Shown here in pieces: positions 22,033 through 34,678 of a stretch of 64,000 nt of DNA. Made by a program: the position numbers and the translations under genes. Origin of the DNA: Paracentrotus lividus (lineage: Eukaryota > Echinodermata > Echinoidea > Camarodonta > Echinidae); the NCBI GenBank assembly GCA_940671915.1, contig CALNVZ010003435.1, forward strand, positions 5,056,756 to 5,120,755, in the 5' to 3' direction. Below the pieces are notes generated by a model. The model was not told the origin of the DNA and made no database searches. It worked only from the letters and a program-made list of their open reading frames with translations. Each line of letters opens with the position of its first letter. Position 1 is the first letter of the stretch.

Positions 22033-23386
22033 CTGTTGGAAAAAAAGAGGAGAATGGAACAATAAAAATAACTTGCGAGGTCTCATGAATAATCATGATT
22101 ATTTTAAATGTTAACTGAATTAACATAATCAGACTAGTATATCATTGTAGATTAGAAATTGACTTGGTTTTGAACCCGGCTAGCTACGAGATCATTGATC
22201 AACCACTTAACCATCACGTTTAATGAATTCTGAGATAAAAGTAGAATAACTCAACAATTATTTACGAATAACGAAAATAAAGGATATAGCAAACACACTG
22301 CTTTGATGTAAAATGTCAGATTTTATATTTAAGATCATTTAAATTCATCATAATGATTTCTGTCGAAAGCATGAGTATTCAACAAACAAAGAGACGTTTT
22401 CAACTCAAGTTTACCCCAATCCGTGTTGTCTATACTCATTCGAGCCCGCCGTTAAGGACTCCATATTAACCCGTTGTATACTGAGAACTTTTTTAAAAAA
22501 CCGAATGAATCGTGATTGTCAAGCATGATTGCAAGAAATTCTTTTCATTTAAAGGTGAAACAAAGACAGCTTTGAATAGATCAATGTCAGATAATTTAAA
22601 TTATATAAGGCCTTTATATGTTTATGCAATCATGAGTGAAATAAACGGTCGACAAGAGGGACGTTCTATGTTTCTTCAGTATACAACGGGTTAATATTAC
22701 CTTATAAACAGGTCAGCCCTGAGATGTTTTGATCTTTACAGAAGACGGTGGCCATTTTGAGAGCTCTGTTTCGCTATAGCGAATGCCGTTAATCACGTCT
22801 TGTCCGTATACATTCCAAAATGATCAATATTTATTGCACTCTCGTCTCAGCCGCCGTAAAAAGCCAATTTCGAGGGACTTCATTCCCATGGACTTTCTCG
22901 GTATTCAGTCGCTTTTATTACATTTTAATCCAGCCAAGTTGTGTTCCGATTCATTACTGCAGACTATGTCTTATATTAGCCTTAAAAATATTTTATGATG
23001 ATATATTCGGTAACTTTGTAGAGGTTTAACAAATCTGAGCAGCATGGCTCAAAACATGCTATCAGGGTATTCCATTTTGTCTACGGAAAAACCTTGGAAT
23101 TGCAATTTTAAGATAACATAGTAACGAACGCGTAATGTACTTTGTCTGGATGTAGTTTAATACTGCAGAAATTTCACGTGACTGTAATACCTACAAAAAA
23201 ACAAACAAATAAAATCTCAGCAAAAATATTGCATATTGCCCACCCATTTTATTACGTTACGAAAATGTATTTATCGCAATTTTTTGTAAAATATAACATA
23301 ATAAAATATGACAGTATTATGGAATTATCGACACTCTTTCTAAATATAACATGATAATATAAAACAGTATTATTATATAATACATG
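22033..23386. other. No gene recognised upstream of the EF2 exon
   Basis: The preceding exon (EF1 exit helix) should lie upstream on the minus strand, but I could not identify it here. Confidence 0.5.
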
Positions 23387-23536
23387 TACACTCTAAAAAC
23401 TGAAGTGCTAATTTATGGGTGCTCGTATAGTGACTGCACTTGAAGTGCTAAATCAGCACCTGAAGTGCTAAATCAGCACCTGAAGTGCTGTTTTAGCACT
23501 TACCCAAGTGCTAATTTATTAACAAAAAATGTTCAT

Positions 23537-23612
23537 GGTCGGTATGGGATTCGAACCGGGTTCACCTTGACATGGAAGAGTACCGCTGACGTTACCAATA
23601 GACCAACGGAGA
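23537..23612 (-). tRNA. tRNA-like sequence in TIR element (left arm)
   Basis: On the minus strand there is an A-box-like TGGTCTATTGG and a consensus B-box GGTTCGAATCC (23547-23557), correctly ordered and spaced. Cloverleaf pairing is incomplete by eye. It is probably a pseudo-tRNA used as, or derived from, a Pol III promoter. Confidence 0.45.
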
Positions 23613-23707
23613 TCTCGCTAACTGGCTTTAATTATGACAGCATAGTAGATGATTATGGCAAATTTTAAGAAAGTTCATCATGCAACAATATGATCTGCTA
23701 GCAACCG

Positions 23708-23786
23708 TGAGATGTGAATTGGTCTAACGTGCTCGTCAGCGCTTCTCATGCAGGGGACCCAGGTTCGAATCCCAACGAAGTCACGC
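23708..23786 (+). tRNA. tRNA-like sequence in TIR element (right arm)
   Basis: On the plus strand there is an A-box-like TTGGTCTAACGTG and a consensus B-box GGTTCGAATCC (23762-23772). It is the inverted partner of the sequence at 23537-23612, though diverged from it. A functional tRNA is unlikely. Confidence 0.45.
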
Positions 23787-23952
23787 CGTTTTTGCCCATT
23801 TTTGCTGAAAGTTCAGCTCACGTGAAAGTGCTAAAACAGCACTTTAGGTGCAGTTAAACAGCACTTTGAGTGCAGTCACTATGCAAGCACCTAAAAAGTG
23901 CTGATTTCAGCACTTGAAGAGCTAAAAACAGCACTTCAGTTTTTAGAGTGTA

Positions 23953-26900
23953 TATAGATTCAAGACAAAAGTCTTTCGTGGAATTGAGTCTCTAAACCGG
24001 CGTCGCTTTGTGATTCTAGCATGAAGGGTATAAAGAATTATTTTGTAAATTATATTATTTTTAATGTTACTGTTATATCGCACGATTCTATTGTGTTCTA
24101 ATGTTAATATGATTTCTGTGGAAATGAAAAATAAAGTTGAAAATGAAAATTAAAATACGTGGTTTCGGCGACTAAAACACGGGACAAGAATTTATTCTGC
24201 TGTACAATAATGAAGCATATTAAACGACATAAGAATGGCTTAAACAGATTCTTCAGGTATATTCTGAATTTTAAAGCCAGTACGAACTAGCAGCCTTGTA
24301 TAGCACCACCTCAAGTCCCCAACTACTTGATTCTGCCCCGATTCTTAACCCATAATGCAACATCCTGATAATGTAGTCTTATAATTCAGGCCCATTTGAA
24401 TGAAAACACACTTTATCACTTTTTAATGAATTCAAACCATGATAATTATGTTGCCAAGTAATAAAACACATTTCCCCTCAAAATATATTAATTTCACAAT
24501 ACAAATTAAATTGTAGGTTAATTTATACACCGTTTCGTTGAGTTATCTCAAAAGGTATATTTTAAGACTAGCTTTTTATAACACACAGTCAATGTGAGTG
24601 TTGCTCAGTTCGCTCTCCCTTTAAGAATGGAGATCTCGATAAAATAACTTAAGATGGTAGAATGACTAGCGATGCTATGGTGTGTGAATGTATCTCTTAT
24701 CTACAGTAGATGTGGAATTACTGTTATATATATCTTGAACAAACAATATTATTTAGTATTATCACGCATCTCAAGAAAGTGACCCTTCTCTCGTACCGCT
24801 CCTCTCACTATACCTCTCTCCCCCCCCCCCTCTCTCTCTCTATCTCTCTCTTCCTCTCCCCCTTTCCCCTCTCTATATTTCTATTTATCACTCGCTCTGT
24901 CACCCTCTCTACATATTTCTTATCGGACGGCCATCATCTTCTATGTATGGCTAGTTATTTTACTGTCTAGACTCCCCCTCTCTCACTCCGTCGGTGGCGG
25001 ATCCAGGAAGGGGGCGATGCGCGCTCCCTACTTATGGGAAACAGCGCATTGAACAGATGCAGAAAACTTCCAGTTGCGGCTCATCCCTATATTTTCTAAT
25101 CCTGGATCTTGGATCCGCTGTCTGTATATCTGTCTCTCTTTTGATTCTTCTTCTCTCATATTCATTGATTAGCCAACTCACAGGAGTAATGTCTTTGATA
25201 TACGCCTACCTTGTCAAATAATCATAAATATTTTTTCTGGCAACAATCTCAATTTTCCTGAAATGTCATTTCCTTTTCGTTTATTATTTCCTCTCCCACG
25301 CAAAAACTCAAACCAGGGCTAGCTTTCGATGTCTCTTCATATCATTTTAAAGATTTCCTCTCAGCGCTGTGCGCTGGTAGAGTTTATATACCAGCTACCT
25401 TAGTAAAAGCAGGGGTAGTGTGAAGTGCATATTACACACTGATGGCATAATATGATATACCGGTAGATTGGTTAATGGTATAATTATTGCTATTATTAGT
25501 AATATCATTATTTACAGTTTCGGCAATTTAGAAGATTCTAGATTCACTTGACAGTTTCCATTGCATCTTTTATAATTCTATTTTTAGAGAAATGCCACAC
25601 CATTTTCTTCTATCGTCAAGATAATCATACAACTAAAACAAAACAATAGGATGACGTCATCAAAGATTCATTTTGGAGAAGGGGCAATGGTAGCAGAAAA
25701 TGAAGATAATTTTTTATAGCACTAATAGATAACATAAAACATCATTTTCTTTCAAGTTATCAGCAAGAATTAAATTGATTACAGAGCAAATGTAAGGTAT
25801 ATGTTTAAAAAAAGAATGAGTCTTAAATGTTTGAGAGTGGAAATCAACTCTTTGATCTTTCGTATATCACTCTTTCAAAGAGTGAATTTACGAGTGTAGC
25901 TCTTGAGGTGCTTAAAAGCAGACCAGCAGCAGACGTTCTAGTGAATTAATTTATGTACACCAGTATGGATCGATAAACGCGGGAAACCTTTAAGTGATAT
26001 AGACACACTGAGGGAATAAACCAAGGTCAATGCACATCAATCAAATTGTCAAAACGCAGCCATTTTGAATGATTTTATCCTTCTTTTGGCACTTTGATTC
26101 CCGAACTACAAATATATGATAATAATATATGATTTTTCTGTTATTAAGGAAGGACATAATTGTACCTTTTCTTTTTTCCTTTTCGTCGTTTCACTTTTTT
26201 TATTCGTGGGTTCTTCTGAACACTGGCATAGGTGACAAAAGGTAGGCAGAGACTTAAATAAGTCTTTTATCCAGTTCTAAATGACTGATTTGATGATGTT
26301 ATATTCATGTGACTTCTTATCTTAATCATGGGAGAATCTTCATTCTACTGGCACACCCCAACAAAAACACCAAACAGCAAAAACAACAAAGACATTATTG
26401 AACAGTGTTGGTTTAAGTAACATCAATGTATGGCGTGTTTTCTCTAAATATCAAAACAGAACAAAAAACTTTAATATGACATCCGGAAAGTCAACCAATG
26501 ACAGGGATGGTATCCCTGAACAATATATCATGCGATTTTGTGAACACGACCTCTATAAGTATTTATCATGCAAAAAATGACATCCCCAATTCTTCGCAAA
26601 TTTCTCCCTTGAGTTCTAATGCATTTTAGGAAGATAATGATATGTAACGACTAGACATGAGATAGCTGATGTCAAAAAGTAAAATCTTCCCGGAGGAGTT
26701 GATGTCAAATATATAAATAACAATTTGGTTTCCTCATCAGATAATCATCACCAATATAGTAGAGGCTTTTTGACTGGGTAATGTGTGATGCCCAAGGGAT
26801 CGTGTTTTTGGCGGATGGAACACGTATAAAGCTGTCAAAAACTCAAGATCATTGCGACATGCCAAACGCGACGCGTGAACCTTTTAGTTTGGGTCACGTG

Positions 26901-28011
26901 ATCGCTTAAGCTGGTGCACCATGGGTCAGGTGTGAAGTGTAAACTCTCTCTATCTTTTTGTTCTCTCTCTTTTTATATTTTCGTACGTGATCAAAATGTA
27001 TTAAACGAGTGACGACAAATGAACACTAACCAAAATTAAAATTTGTTGTGAAAACAGTAAAAAGAACACAGCTAGAATTATCTTTAATTAATAATAATCA
27101 AATAAACCGCTTTTAAAAGTGTAACTTTATAGGCACAGATCCAAATTTTAGAAAAAGATAAATAATAATTTTGTTATGTTCAAGACTCCTAGAAGAGCAT
27201 CAAATGACCCGAAACTAAAACTGCAAGCAAAGTCACGCGTTTATGTTTTGCAATATTTTCTATTCTTTGGCCAATTTCTATTTGAATATAGGATCGGATT
27301 TCGTAGACAATCGTATATAAAAAGTGTATAGAAAGAATAATGACAAAGAGATATACTTTTCAATAAAATCTTGAAGTTACAACGCCTCAATTTCAAACCT
27401 TAGATACTAAAACAACAAAATGTAACATTACCCACAGAAGAATAAGTATCCACAACGTTTTGATAGCGTATACACAGAGTTGCAGCTGTAGAAAACAAAT
27501 GTGTTACCTATTCAAAATGGCTGAGTAGTATGAAAAAATGCAGAATTTTTTCTCCCCTTAATCCTTCTATGCCCACACAATTTGTGAGATTCACTGATGA
27601 CGGAAGAAATAAATTTGGCAGATTTGATAAAGTTATCTACATCAGTTTGGATGAAGCAATGTAAGATTGGAGATAACAATCCGTCTGCGCATGCGTGAGG
27701 AGGTTTTCACACTTTTATCTGCAAGATAGATGAGTTGCAATGGGAGTTGGCAGAGGGCTTGTACAAATACAAGAAGGGTAGAGGATGGGTTGACAAGGGG
27801 GATAGGTAAATGCCGAAGATGGATGGCTTTAATATCAAGGGTGAAATTTATGTTTTCTAAACGAATATCTCTTATCCCTACCCATATTTCAAAATAAATT
27901 TAAAGTATGATACGATAGAATTGGTAAGAAACGGTAGACTTATATATGCCTTTCTTCATTTGGGCAACATTTTCTTTTATTCATTTATTTATTTATTTAG
28001 AGAGAGAGAGG

Positions 28012-28044
<33 letters not shown>

Positions 28045-28535
28045 GCATTTCTAAGAGAGACTGGTGTAATGGAAATTGTTTCACAGTCGGAAGATGGGAT
28101 GGAATATTCACAAATATAATCTGAATAAGGGGAGGGGGTAGCAATTTTTTAAAAAAATTTTCATTCGAGGGCATACTGTCAACATTTCAACAACAAAAAA
28201 GTCAGATATCTAAACAGGGGGCAAACTCCTTGCTGCGTGTAGACACTAACACATTAGTAACCGTATCGAGGGGGAACTTCAACATTTCCATAATAACCTC
28301 ATACCACCTGCCCGACACACCTGGCTCTGACAAATCTCTCATAATGGTCGCCATTTTTATCACCAAAATTTAATCGATGAATGTCCGTCCGATTCTCGCC
28401 CTGTAGCCCTCACTTATACATCATTGTTAGTGTATTTATATCTTTCCTTTCCATGCATGGTTCTCCCCCTTTATAGCCGAGTCACAGTAGTGAAACCGAC
28501 TACAAACCAATCACGAGCTTGCCATTCGTGCTAAT
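23953..28535. other. Non-coding DNA with microsatellites
   Basis: (CT)n-rich sequence lies at about 24820-24890 and (GA)n at about 27999-28045. A dispersed-repeat-like GGTGGCGGATCCAGGAAGG occurs near 24992. No exon is recognised. Confidence 0.5.
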
Positions 28536-28539
28536 ACCC

Positions 28540-29545
28540 CCGTCACACTGAGCTCGTTCCTACTACGTCCTTGCAAATTTTGCCGAACGGGCATAGTCTG
28601 TGTGTAAACTGACGTAGTAAATACTTCTTCGATCTGTTTACGAACTTCATGACTAGCTCGGTCGGATTTCCAAAAAAGTGTTCAAAAAAATCGGGCGCCC
28701 ATCTCGTCCTAAAATTTTACGGGGTGGCAACGTACCTGAAACGAGATGGACGTACTACAAACGAAATTGCCGTACTTAAATCGTCTAAAGATGTGCTAGG
28801 ACGTCATACAAACGAGCATTGTATATTAATTATTCAAGTCTTAAAATTAAACGTAGTGACACGTTCCTTAAACGGGTAGGACTTACTCTGAACGAGAGGA
28901 CGTACTACGAACATACGTTTCAATTTTTAAACAGAACGGCATGTCATAATTCCCGTCACACTGAGCTAGTTCTCACTGCGTTCTAGGTAGTTCTTGGTGA
29001 ACGGGCTCAATCTGTTTACACACGGACTGAACGTAGTGCAGACCTTTTAGAATCTAGTATAGACCGTTTACAATCTGTTTACGAACTTGGCGAACGGGCC
29101 CGAACGGAGAGAACGGAAAGGCATTCCGATTTTTTTTAACATGTTCAAAAAATCGTACTGGCTTCAAGTTCTAAAATTAACGTAGTGACAACGTTCCTTA
29201 AACGGGTAGGACTTAGTCTGAACGAGAAGGACGTACTACGAACGTGGTCCTTACTTTTATCATGCTGCGCATAGGCACTTTTAGTGACCGTTTTGGACGT
29301 GCTACGAACGGTATAGAGTGAACGAGCAGTTTACTCGTTCTGAACTGGATAACAACGTTTTGCGGACGCGATAAAGACGGAATTGACGTAACGAGAACTA
29401 TTTATGAACTGCCTAGCATCGTATTCAAGAAAATTATTTTCAAAGTTATAAGTTCAACCCGACCACGACCAAAGCCCGTTCAGCATTTTTTTTAAAAACG
29501 GGCAAAAACGGGCAAGAACGTTATAGAACGACCTCAGTGTGACGG
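28540..29545. mobile_element. TIR element, 'CCGTCACACTGAG' type, with internal duplication
   Basis: CCGTCACACTGAGCTCGTTC near 28540 is mirrored by GAACGACCTCAGTGTGACGG ending near 29545. A second copy of the end occurs inside at about 28953. A segment including CGTTCCTTAAACGGGTAGG occurs at about 28862 and again at about 29193. The interior is rich in ACGAAC/GTTCG words. No transposase is seen; the target duplication is unclear. Confidence 0.6.
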
Positions 29546-29981
29546 CCCCCTTATGTAATATTTTGGGCGATTTGGTGTTGATTCGGGGTCGGCTTCATTG
29601 GTGTGATTCGGCTATTATTTTTTTAAAGTTCCAGTTGACGTAGAAGTGGGATTCTGTGAGGTTGAGTTCATTTCGTAGGGTAGCCATAAATTCTTGATAG
29701 GAGGAAATGCGTTGCCTCGCTCCCTAAAGACAGGTGGAAGAAAGGTGTGACAACCCCGTTTAGATCGGGAAGGTAATCCGCATAGTCTGCATACAGTGAT
29801 CTAAGCCTTTTGTTTCAAAACTTCTTCTTATTGATTGCAAGAATTGATATATTGATTACAATGGTCATGATGGTCAATGACAAAAATAATTTTACTTGAT
29901 ATGCTGGTTATAATATTTTACTAATATTTATCCTGGTTATACTCATCCGTAAAAAATGTTGGTTATCAATTTTTTTTTCTA

Positions 29982-30549
29982 CACTGCAAAAACGGAGGTG
30001 TTAAATTTAACACCACAGATGTTAAATCTAACACCGGCCAGAATCTATATCCATCTACACCCACTTCGTGTTATATTAACACCAGTTTTTGTGTTAAAAG
30101 ACATTACTAAAACTATGGGGTGTTAATTTAACACCAAATTCTGGTGTTAATTTGACACTTTTCATGGTGTTAATTTCCAATCTGATACCAGCATAACCAG
30201 TGGGTGTCGATTTGATTCTTGTTGGTGTTAATTTAACACCAATCTGTGTGGATGCGTATATATATGCCGGGCCTGTGTTAAATAACACCAGCTTTTGGTG
30301 TTGAAAAATATTCACTTAACTTCATGAACTAAAGCTAAATTTGCTGCTATATTTGTGTTTATGATATCTATAATCGAAGTATATCAAATTATATTATTTT
30401 TACCTCCAAAAATTTCAACAAAGTGGTTTTTCAGAATTTGTATTGACACCAAGTGGTGTTAGAGAGATAGCATTCTAATTCCAAAATCTAACACAACAAG
30501 TTTAACACCAGCTTGGTGATGCATATTTATCACCAGCGGTTTTGCAGTG
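29982..30549. mobile_element. TIR element, 'CACTGCAAAAACGG/GGTGTTAA' type
   Basis: CACTGCAAAAACGGAGGTG at the left is mirrored by GCGGTTTTGCAGTG at the right, with TA at 29980-29981 and 30550-30551. The word GGTGTTAAATTTAACACC and its halves recur about a dozen times inside in both orientations. It is 568 bp long and non-coding. Confidence 0.75.
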
Positions 30550-30551
30550 TA

Positions 30552-33500
30552 AACAAGAATTAGAGAAGACGATTTTCTGGCTTAAGTTAAGATAAGTTAA
30601 ATGGTCTCTAATTTTCAGTGAATATTTTGGGAACATATTTTTTTATTATATTTAGCTTGAAATGATTTTTGAATTCATTTTCAATCATGGTATTTTATCG
30701 GCCTATGTCCTTGATCTTTGCTCTCTATAGCCATATTCACACACAAAAAAACAACAAAACAAACATGATCATTAGTGTGGAGGGCGATGGGTTTTGTATG
30801 CTTGTTAGTGTCTATAAACATACACCTTTCGCAAGATGTGCAGATAAATGTTATTCTATTGTTAATACTTCATCGAAATTCATTACATGTGAAGAAGTCC
30901 TCCTTGGAGACCAGTGATGTCGTTGGGTCTAGATGCCTTCCGTGCGACAATCAATCATAAAGCCTAAAGATATGACGACCGCGAATGACAGCAAAAATGA
31001 TTGCTTGAAAATTGGGCTTCTTCTTTATTTATAAAATGACATCAAAGGAAACAAAGGTAAGGTGTGGCTGATTAAGAACACGTTATAGGCTTCGAATGCA
31101 GGATAATTTCTGAACGAGGACAAGTAATCCCTTGACTATATCATCCCGGGCAACTACACGCTGGGGTGATTGCCCTAGACAGTTATCATCAATATCAGAG
31201 TATGTATTTACTAGAGGCTCTTTACTTTGATGCTGTAAGAAGCTACAGTCATCCAGGTCGTTTACCCGTTTTTACAACAATAACATCTGGACAAAATATG
31301 AGATATATACTGCAATAGAATTAGAAACAGGAATCAGATTATATCCCATGAGTAGATTCAATCGGGTAAATTATGTGGATGGATGGAGAGTGGTATTTTT
31401 CTGCATGGGGATATTATATCTCTTATTTTATTTTTTTTATTAAAAAAGGCGGGCTTAACAAAATTCTTTGAATCGACCAATTTTCTTACATGCATATCAA
31501 TAACAAAAATCATTTTGAATTGGCTGTAACAATTGGTTATCATGTCAATTATAATAATGAATGTTTTGTGTTTTGTTTGTTCGTTTGTTTTTACCATTAA
31601 GCCTACACCACTGATAACAATTATCATCACTATAGCCCGTCAACAGCACAGACCAATAGATGCACAATATAGTGAATATGAAAACTTATCAATCTCTACT
31701 TTATTTTTTAGATTTTTTTAATTATTGTTCAGGGAAAACAAATCTTCAAGGATTCAGATGCGCAAAAATTGCGTATTATTTGCATTGTAAATGCATTTTC
31801 TCCCTCTGAAGTGAAAGCTGTATTTAACAATGCTTTCCCCCTGCCCTACATATCTATAAAATATACACCAGAACCTTTATTCAACATCCAAAGTGAAGTT
31901 GCATACACGAGAACCGATGTATGGGCACATGAATATTATAGCCTAAAGGATTCTTGCTAATTTCTCCCTATTTTGGCGGCCATTTTGAATCGCCGCACGA
32001 AGCATAGCAAAGGGTCTCCTATTACAGTTGTTCATGAATAATACAACAACGACTGAATCTTCCTTCGCTACCTTGTACTTTACACCCGCCTTGTGTCATG
32101 GCCGGTTAATTTTCAGAGTCGGTGTCTAGTTACTATCTCTCATCCTCGCACTTGACTGTGATATTACCTCCTTGAAGATACCTTACTTAAATTGTACTTG
32201 GCTACTCAAGCAAAAGCAGACGGCTATGTTCATCCGAATCATCTCACGGACGGCATGACAAAATAAGTAGGTCAGATGCAAGTTTATTAAGATAACCAAC
32301 ATACCAACTGATCAGGTTCGGCAAGAAGATCTCATTTTCTAGTTCGAATACTAAAGTCAAGATGGAGCTTCATCAGATAACATCATCTGACAAACTTGAT
32401 GCGAGCAGTAGGCCCAATCGATATAATCAAATCCATACTTTCTTGAGCATTATAACAAATATATTTCGTGTTACCGTATTCTCTTTTTTTAATAGACATA
32501 AATCAAATTATAAACTATGAATGTGTGCTATATGCCTAATATTTCATCGATTAATTTTATGACATATGCAAACTAAGTATATAAAATAATAGATATAATA
32601 GAGAAAAAAAAACAACAACCACAATAATGTCCAATAGGCTAATGAATATACTGTTGTCAATAAATTGGAATTATTCTGTATGATTTCCGTCATTAACTGC
32701 CAAATGTTTGAAATGTAAGAAGAAGAAAAAAAAAAAAAAATCTCATTCAATATTGTTTCAACAACTCTAATAACAATTAAGTATAAATGCGGATTTTGTA
32801 AATATTTATTGTGTCTGAGCTTTTCTTCGTGAAAAAGATGCACTTCAACTTTTAAGAATAAATGACATCGTCACATGCAATCACAATGTAAAATAATGAG
32901 AAGAGGTAAAATGACATTCCATCAGTGTATGATATTATACCATTGGAATTATATACGTAATGCAGATACGTGTACTTAAGCAGTACTATTTGTCGAGAAT
33001 GTATAGTTTATACACTCTAAACCCCACAATCCTAGGAACAACTATATTTTCCTTTTAGGATTCATCACATTAATAAACAAATAATATCAAAAAATGGGCG
33101 GTTGAGAGGAGCAGGTTAAGGGATGGGCTCTGGGGATGTATCTTTCAATCATGCCCGGGAAAGACACTGCGTGGGAGGAGGGGATAAGATGGTCAGATAC
33201 AAAAGGACATAAAGTCATATACCTTTAAACAGAGTTAACGCCCATCTGGCACTCAGAGGAATGAATTATACAAGATTTACTCGTCGAGAGTAGATCTTGA
33301 ATATGCAGGCCTACGCAGTTATTCTTTAGGACGAAATACGTTAGGTTTTATTGCATACAGTCGAAGACAGTCATAAACTCTCTAATTTATCAAAACCTTT
33401 TGATACCTCATCAGCTCATACGATTTTGATACCAAAATCCGATATATTGCAAAAGTGCTTATAGTGGTCACTTAAAATGAACGCTTTTGATGAAACAGTT

Positions 33501-33696
33501 TTAGATCTCGAGAGAAATCAACAAAGAAACGGATCTGCCATTCAAAAAAGAAATGTTTAAAAAAAAAAAAAAAAAAAAAAAATCAAATAATCAACTAATA
33601 TTAATTCCTCACTTAAAATAAGTACACGAGCTAACATAGATTATGAGAAAACTTTATGAGCTGAAAATGATAATGACTTTGTTTTCATTTACTTCT
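30552..33696. other. No gene recognised
   Basis: AT-rich sequence with short A/T runs, including a poly-A near 32729-32741 and another (33559-33582) near its end. No coding signal or known repeat is evident. Confidence 0.5.
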
Positions 33697-33703
33697 AATA
33701 ATA

Positions 33704-34673
33704 GGGTACATGCAGGTATTATGGGCCAGCAGGTAATATGGGACACCTGAAGTAAATCATGTCGTGACCGTCGACCGGTGACCGGTGACCGGTGTGAGCA
33801 CCATAATGTTGTCATAATTAACTGTATACGTAAATATATCGTCGTGAGAGCATCTAATGCCGAAATTTCTCTGAGAAATTGCTGAAAACCAAAAGGTAGG
33901 TAAAACTTACGGCATTTTTTTACCCTGATTAAAATTGATATTCACAGAATGTGTATGGTGAAAGAGTGTTTGAGGGGGTAACCTCAATTGTTTTGTATAT
34001 TAGTAAGGTTATAGTTTCATTTTGATCATACTAGCGTGTACAGGTCAATTTGTTTTAGTGAAGGGGTGCAATGTTGCATTAAATGCTTGCCTTACACAGC
34101 AACATTAGTGCAGGTAATATGGGACATCCAAAATGGCGGAAATGATTCTGGTACTTAGTATTGGGATGAGGCATCAATCTCTTTGCTACGATTTTTTTAG
34201 GGTTAATTCACAGTATATAATTAATAAATAACTTATTGTAGGCCTATATTGACTTTTATAATGAATAATATTAAATAATATTAAAAAAGAAAATAATACA
34301 AAATACATAAAATGAAATATATAGTCAAAGGTTTTACTAAAGGGTCTTATAATTTCAAATTATATCTTAAAGTTAATGATTTTCAACATTTTAAGCAAAT
34401 TCCAGACATGGTAGAGTAATTGTAGTTTAAAACGTACATTAAATACATGTGCCCATATTACCTGCACATGCAGGTAATATGGGCACTTTGGTAATGAGTC
34501 AACATTTGAATATTGCAGACAGGGGGTTGGTGAATAATTGTTTTTCTTCACAATAAAAGTTAAGAGCAGTAGTCATTGATTCATATAAACAAAGATTAGA
34601 CTGTGTGTCATTTCATAATTTTATGCAAATTAGGCAAATGAGCTTAGGGGGCCCATATTACCTGCATGTACCC
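33704..34673. mobile_element. TIR element, 'GGGTACATGCAGGTAATATGGG' type
   Basis: GGGTACATGCAGGTATTATG at the left is mirrored by CATATTACCTGCATGTACCC at the right. TAATA occurs on both sides, a possible target duplication. The word GCAGGTAATATGGG recurs at about 33729, 34113 and 34470 and inverted at about 34451 and 34651. A (GACCGGT)n run lies at about 33772-33792. Non-coding. Confidence 0.75.
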
Positions 34674-34678
34674 TAATA

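Larger units (their letters stand above)
23389..23950. mobile_element. TIR element, 'CACTCTAAAAACTGAAGTGCT' type, with two tRNA-like cores
   Basis: The left end is CACTCTAAAAACTGAAGTGC; the right end mirrors it (...CTTCAGTTTTTAGAGTG), with TA at 23387-23388 and 23951-23952. The word AAGTGCT/AGCACTT is repeated many times in both arms. Inside lie two divergent tRNA-like sequences, one on each strand. No transposase is seen. Confidence 0.8.
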
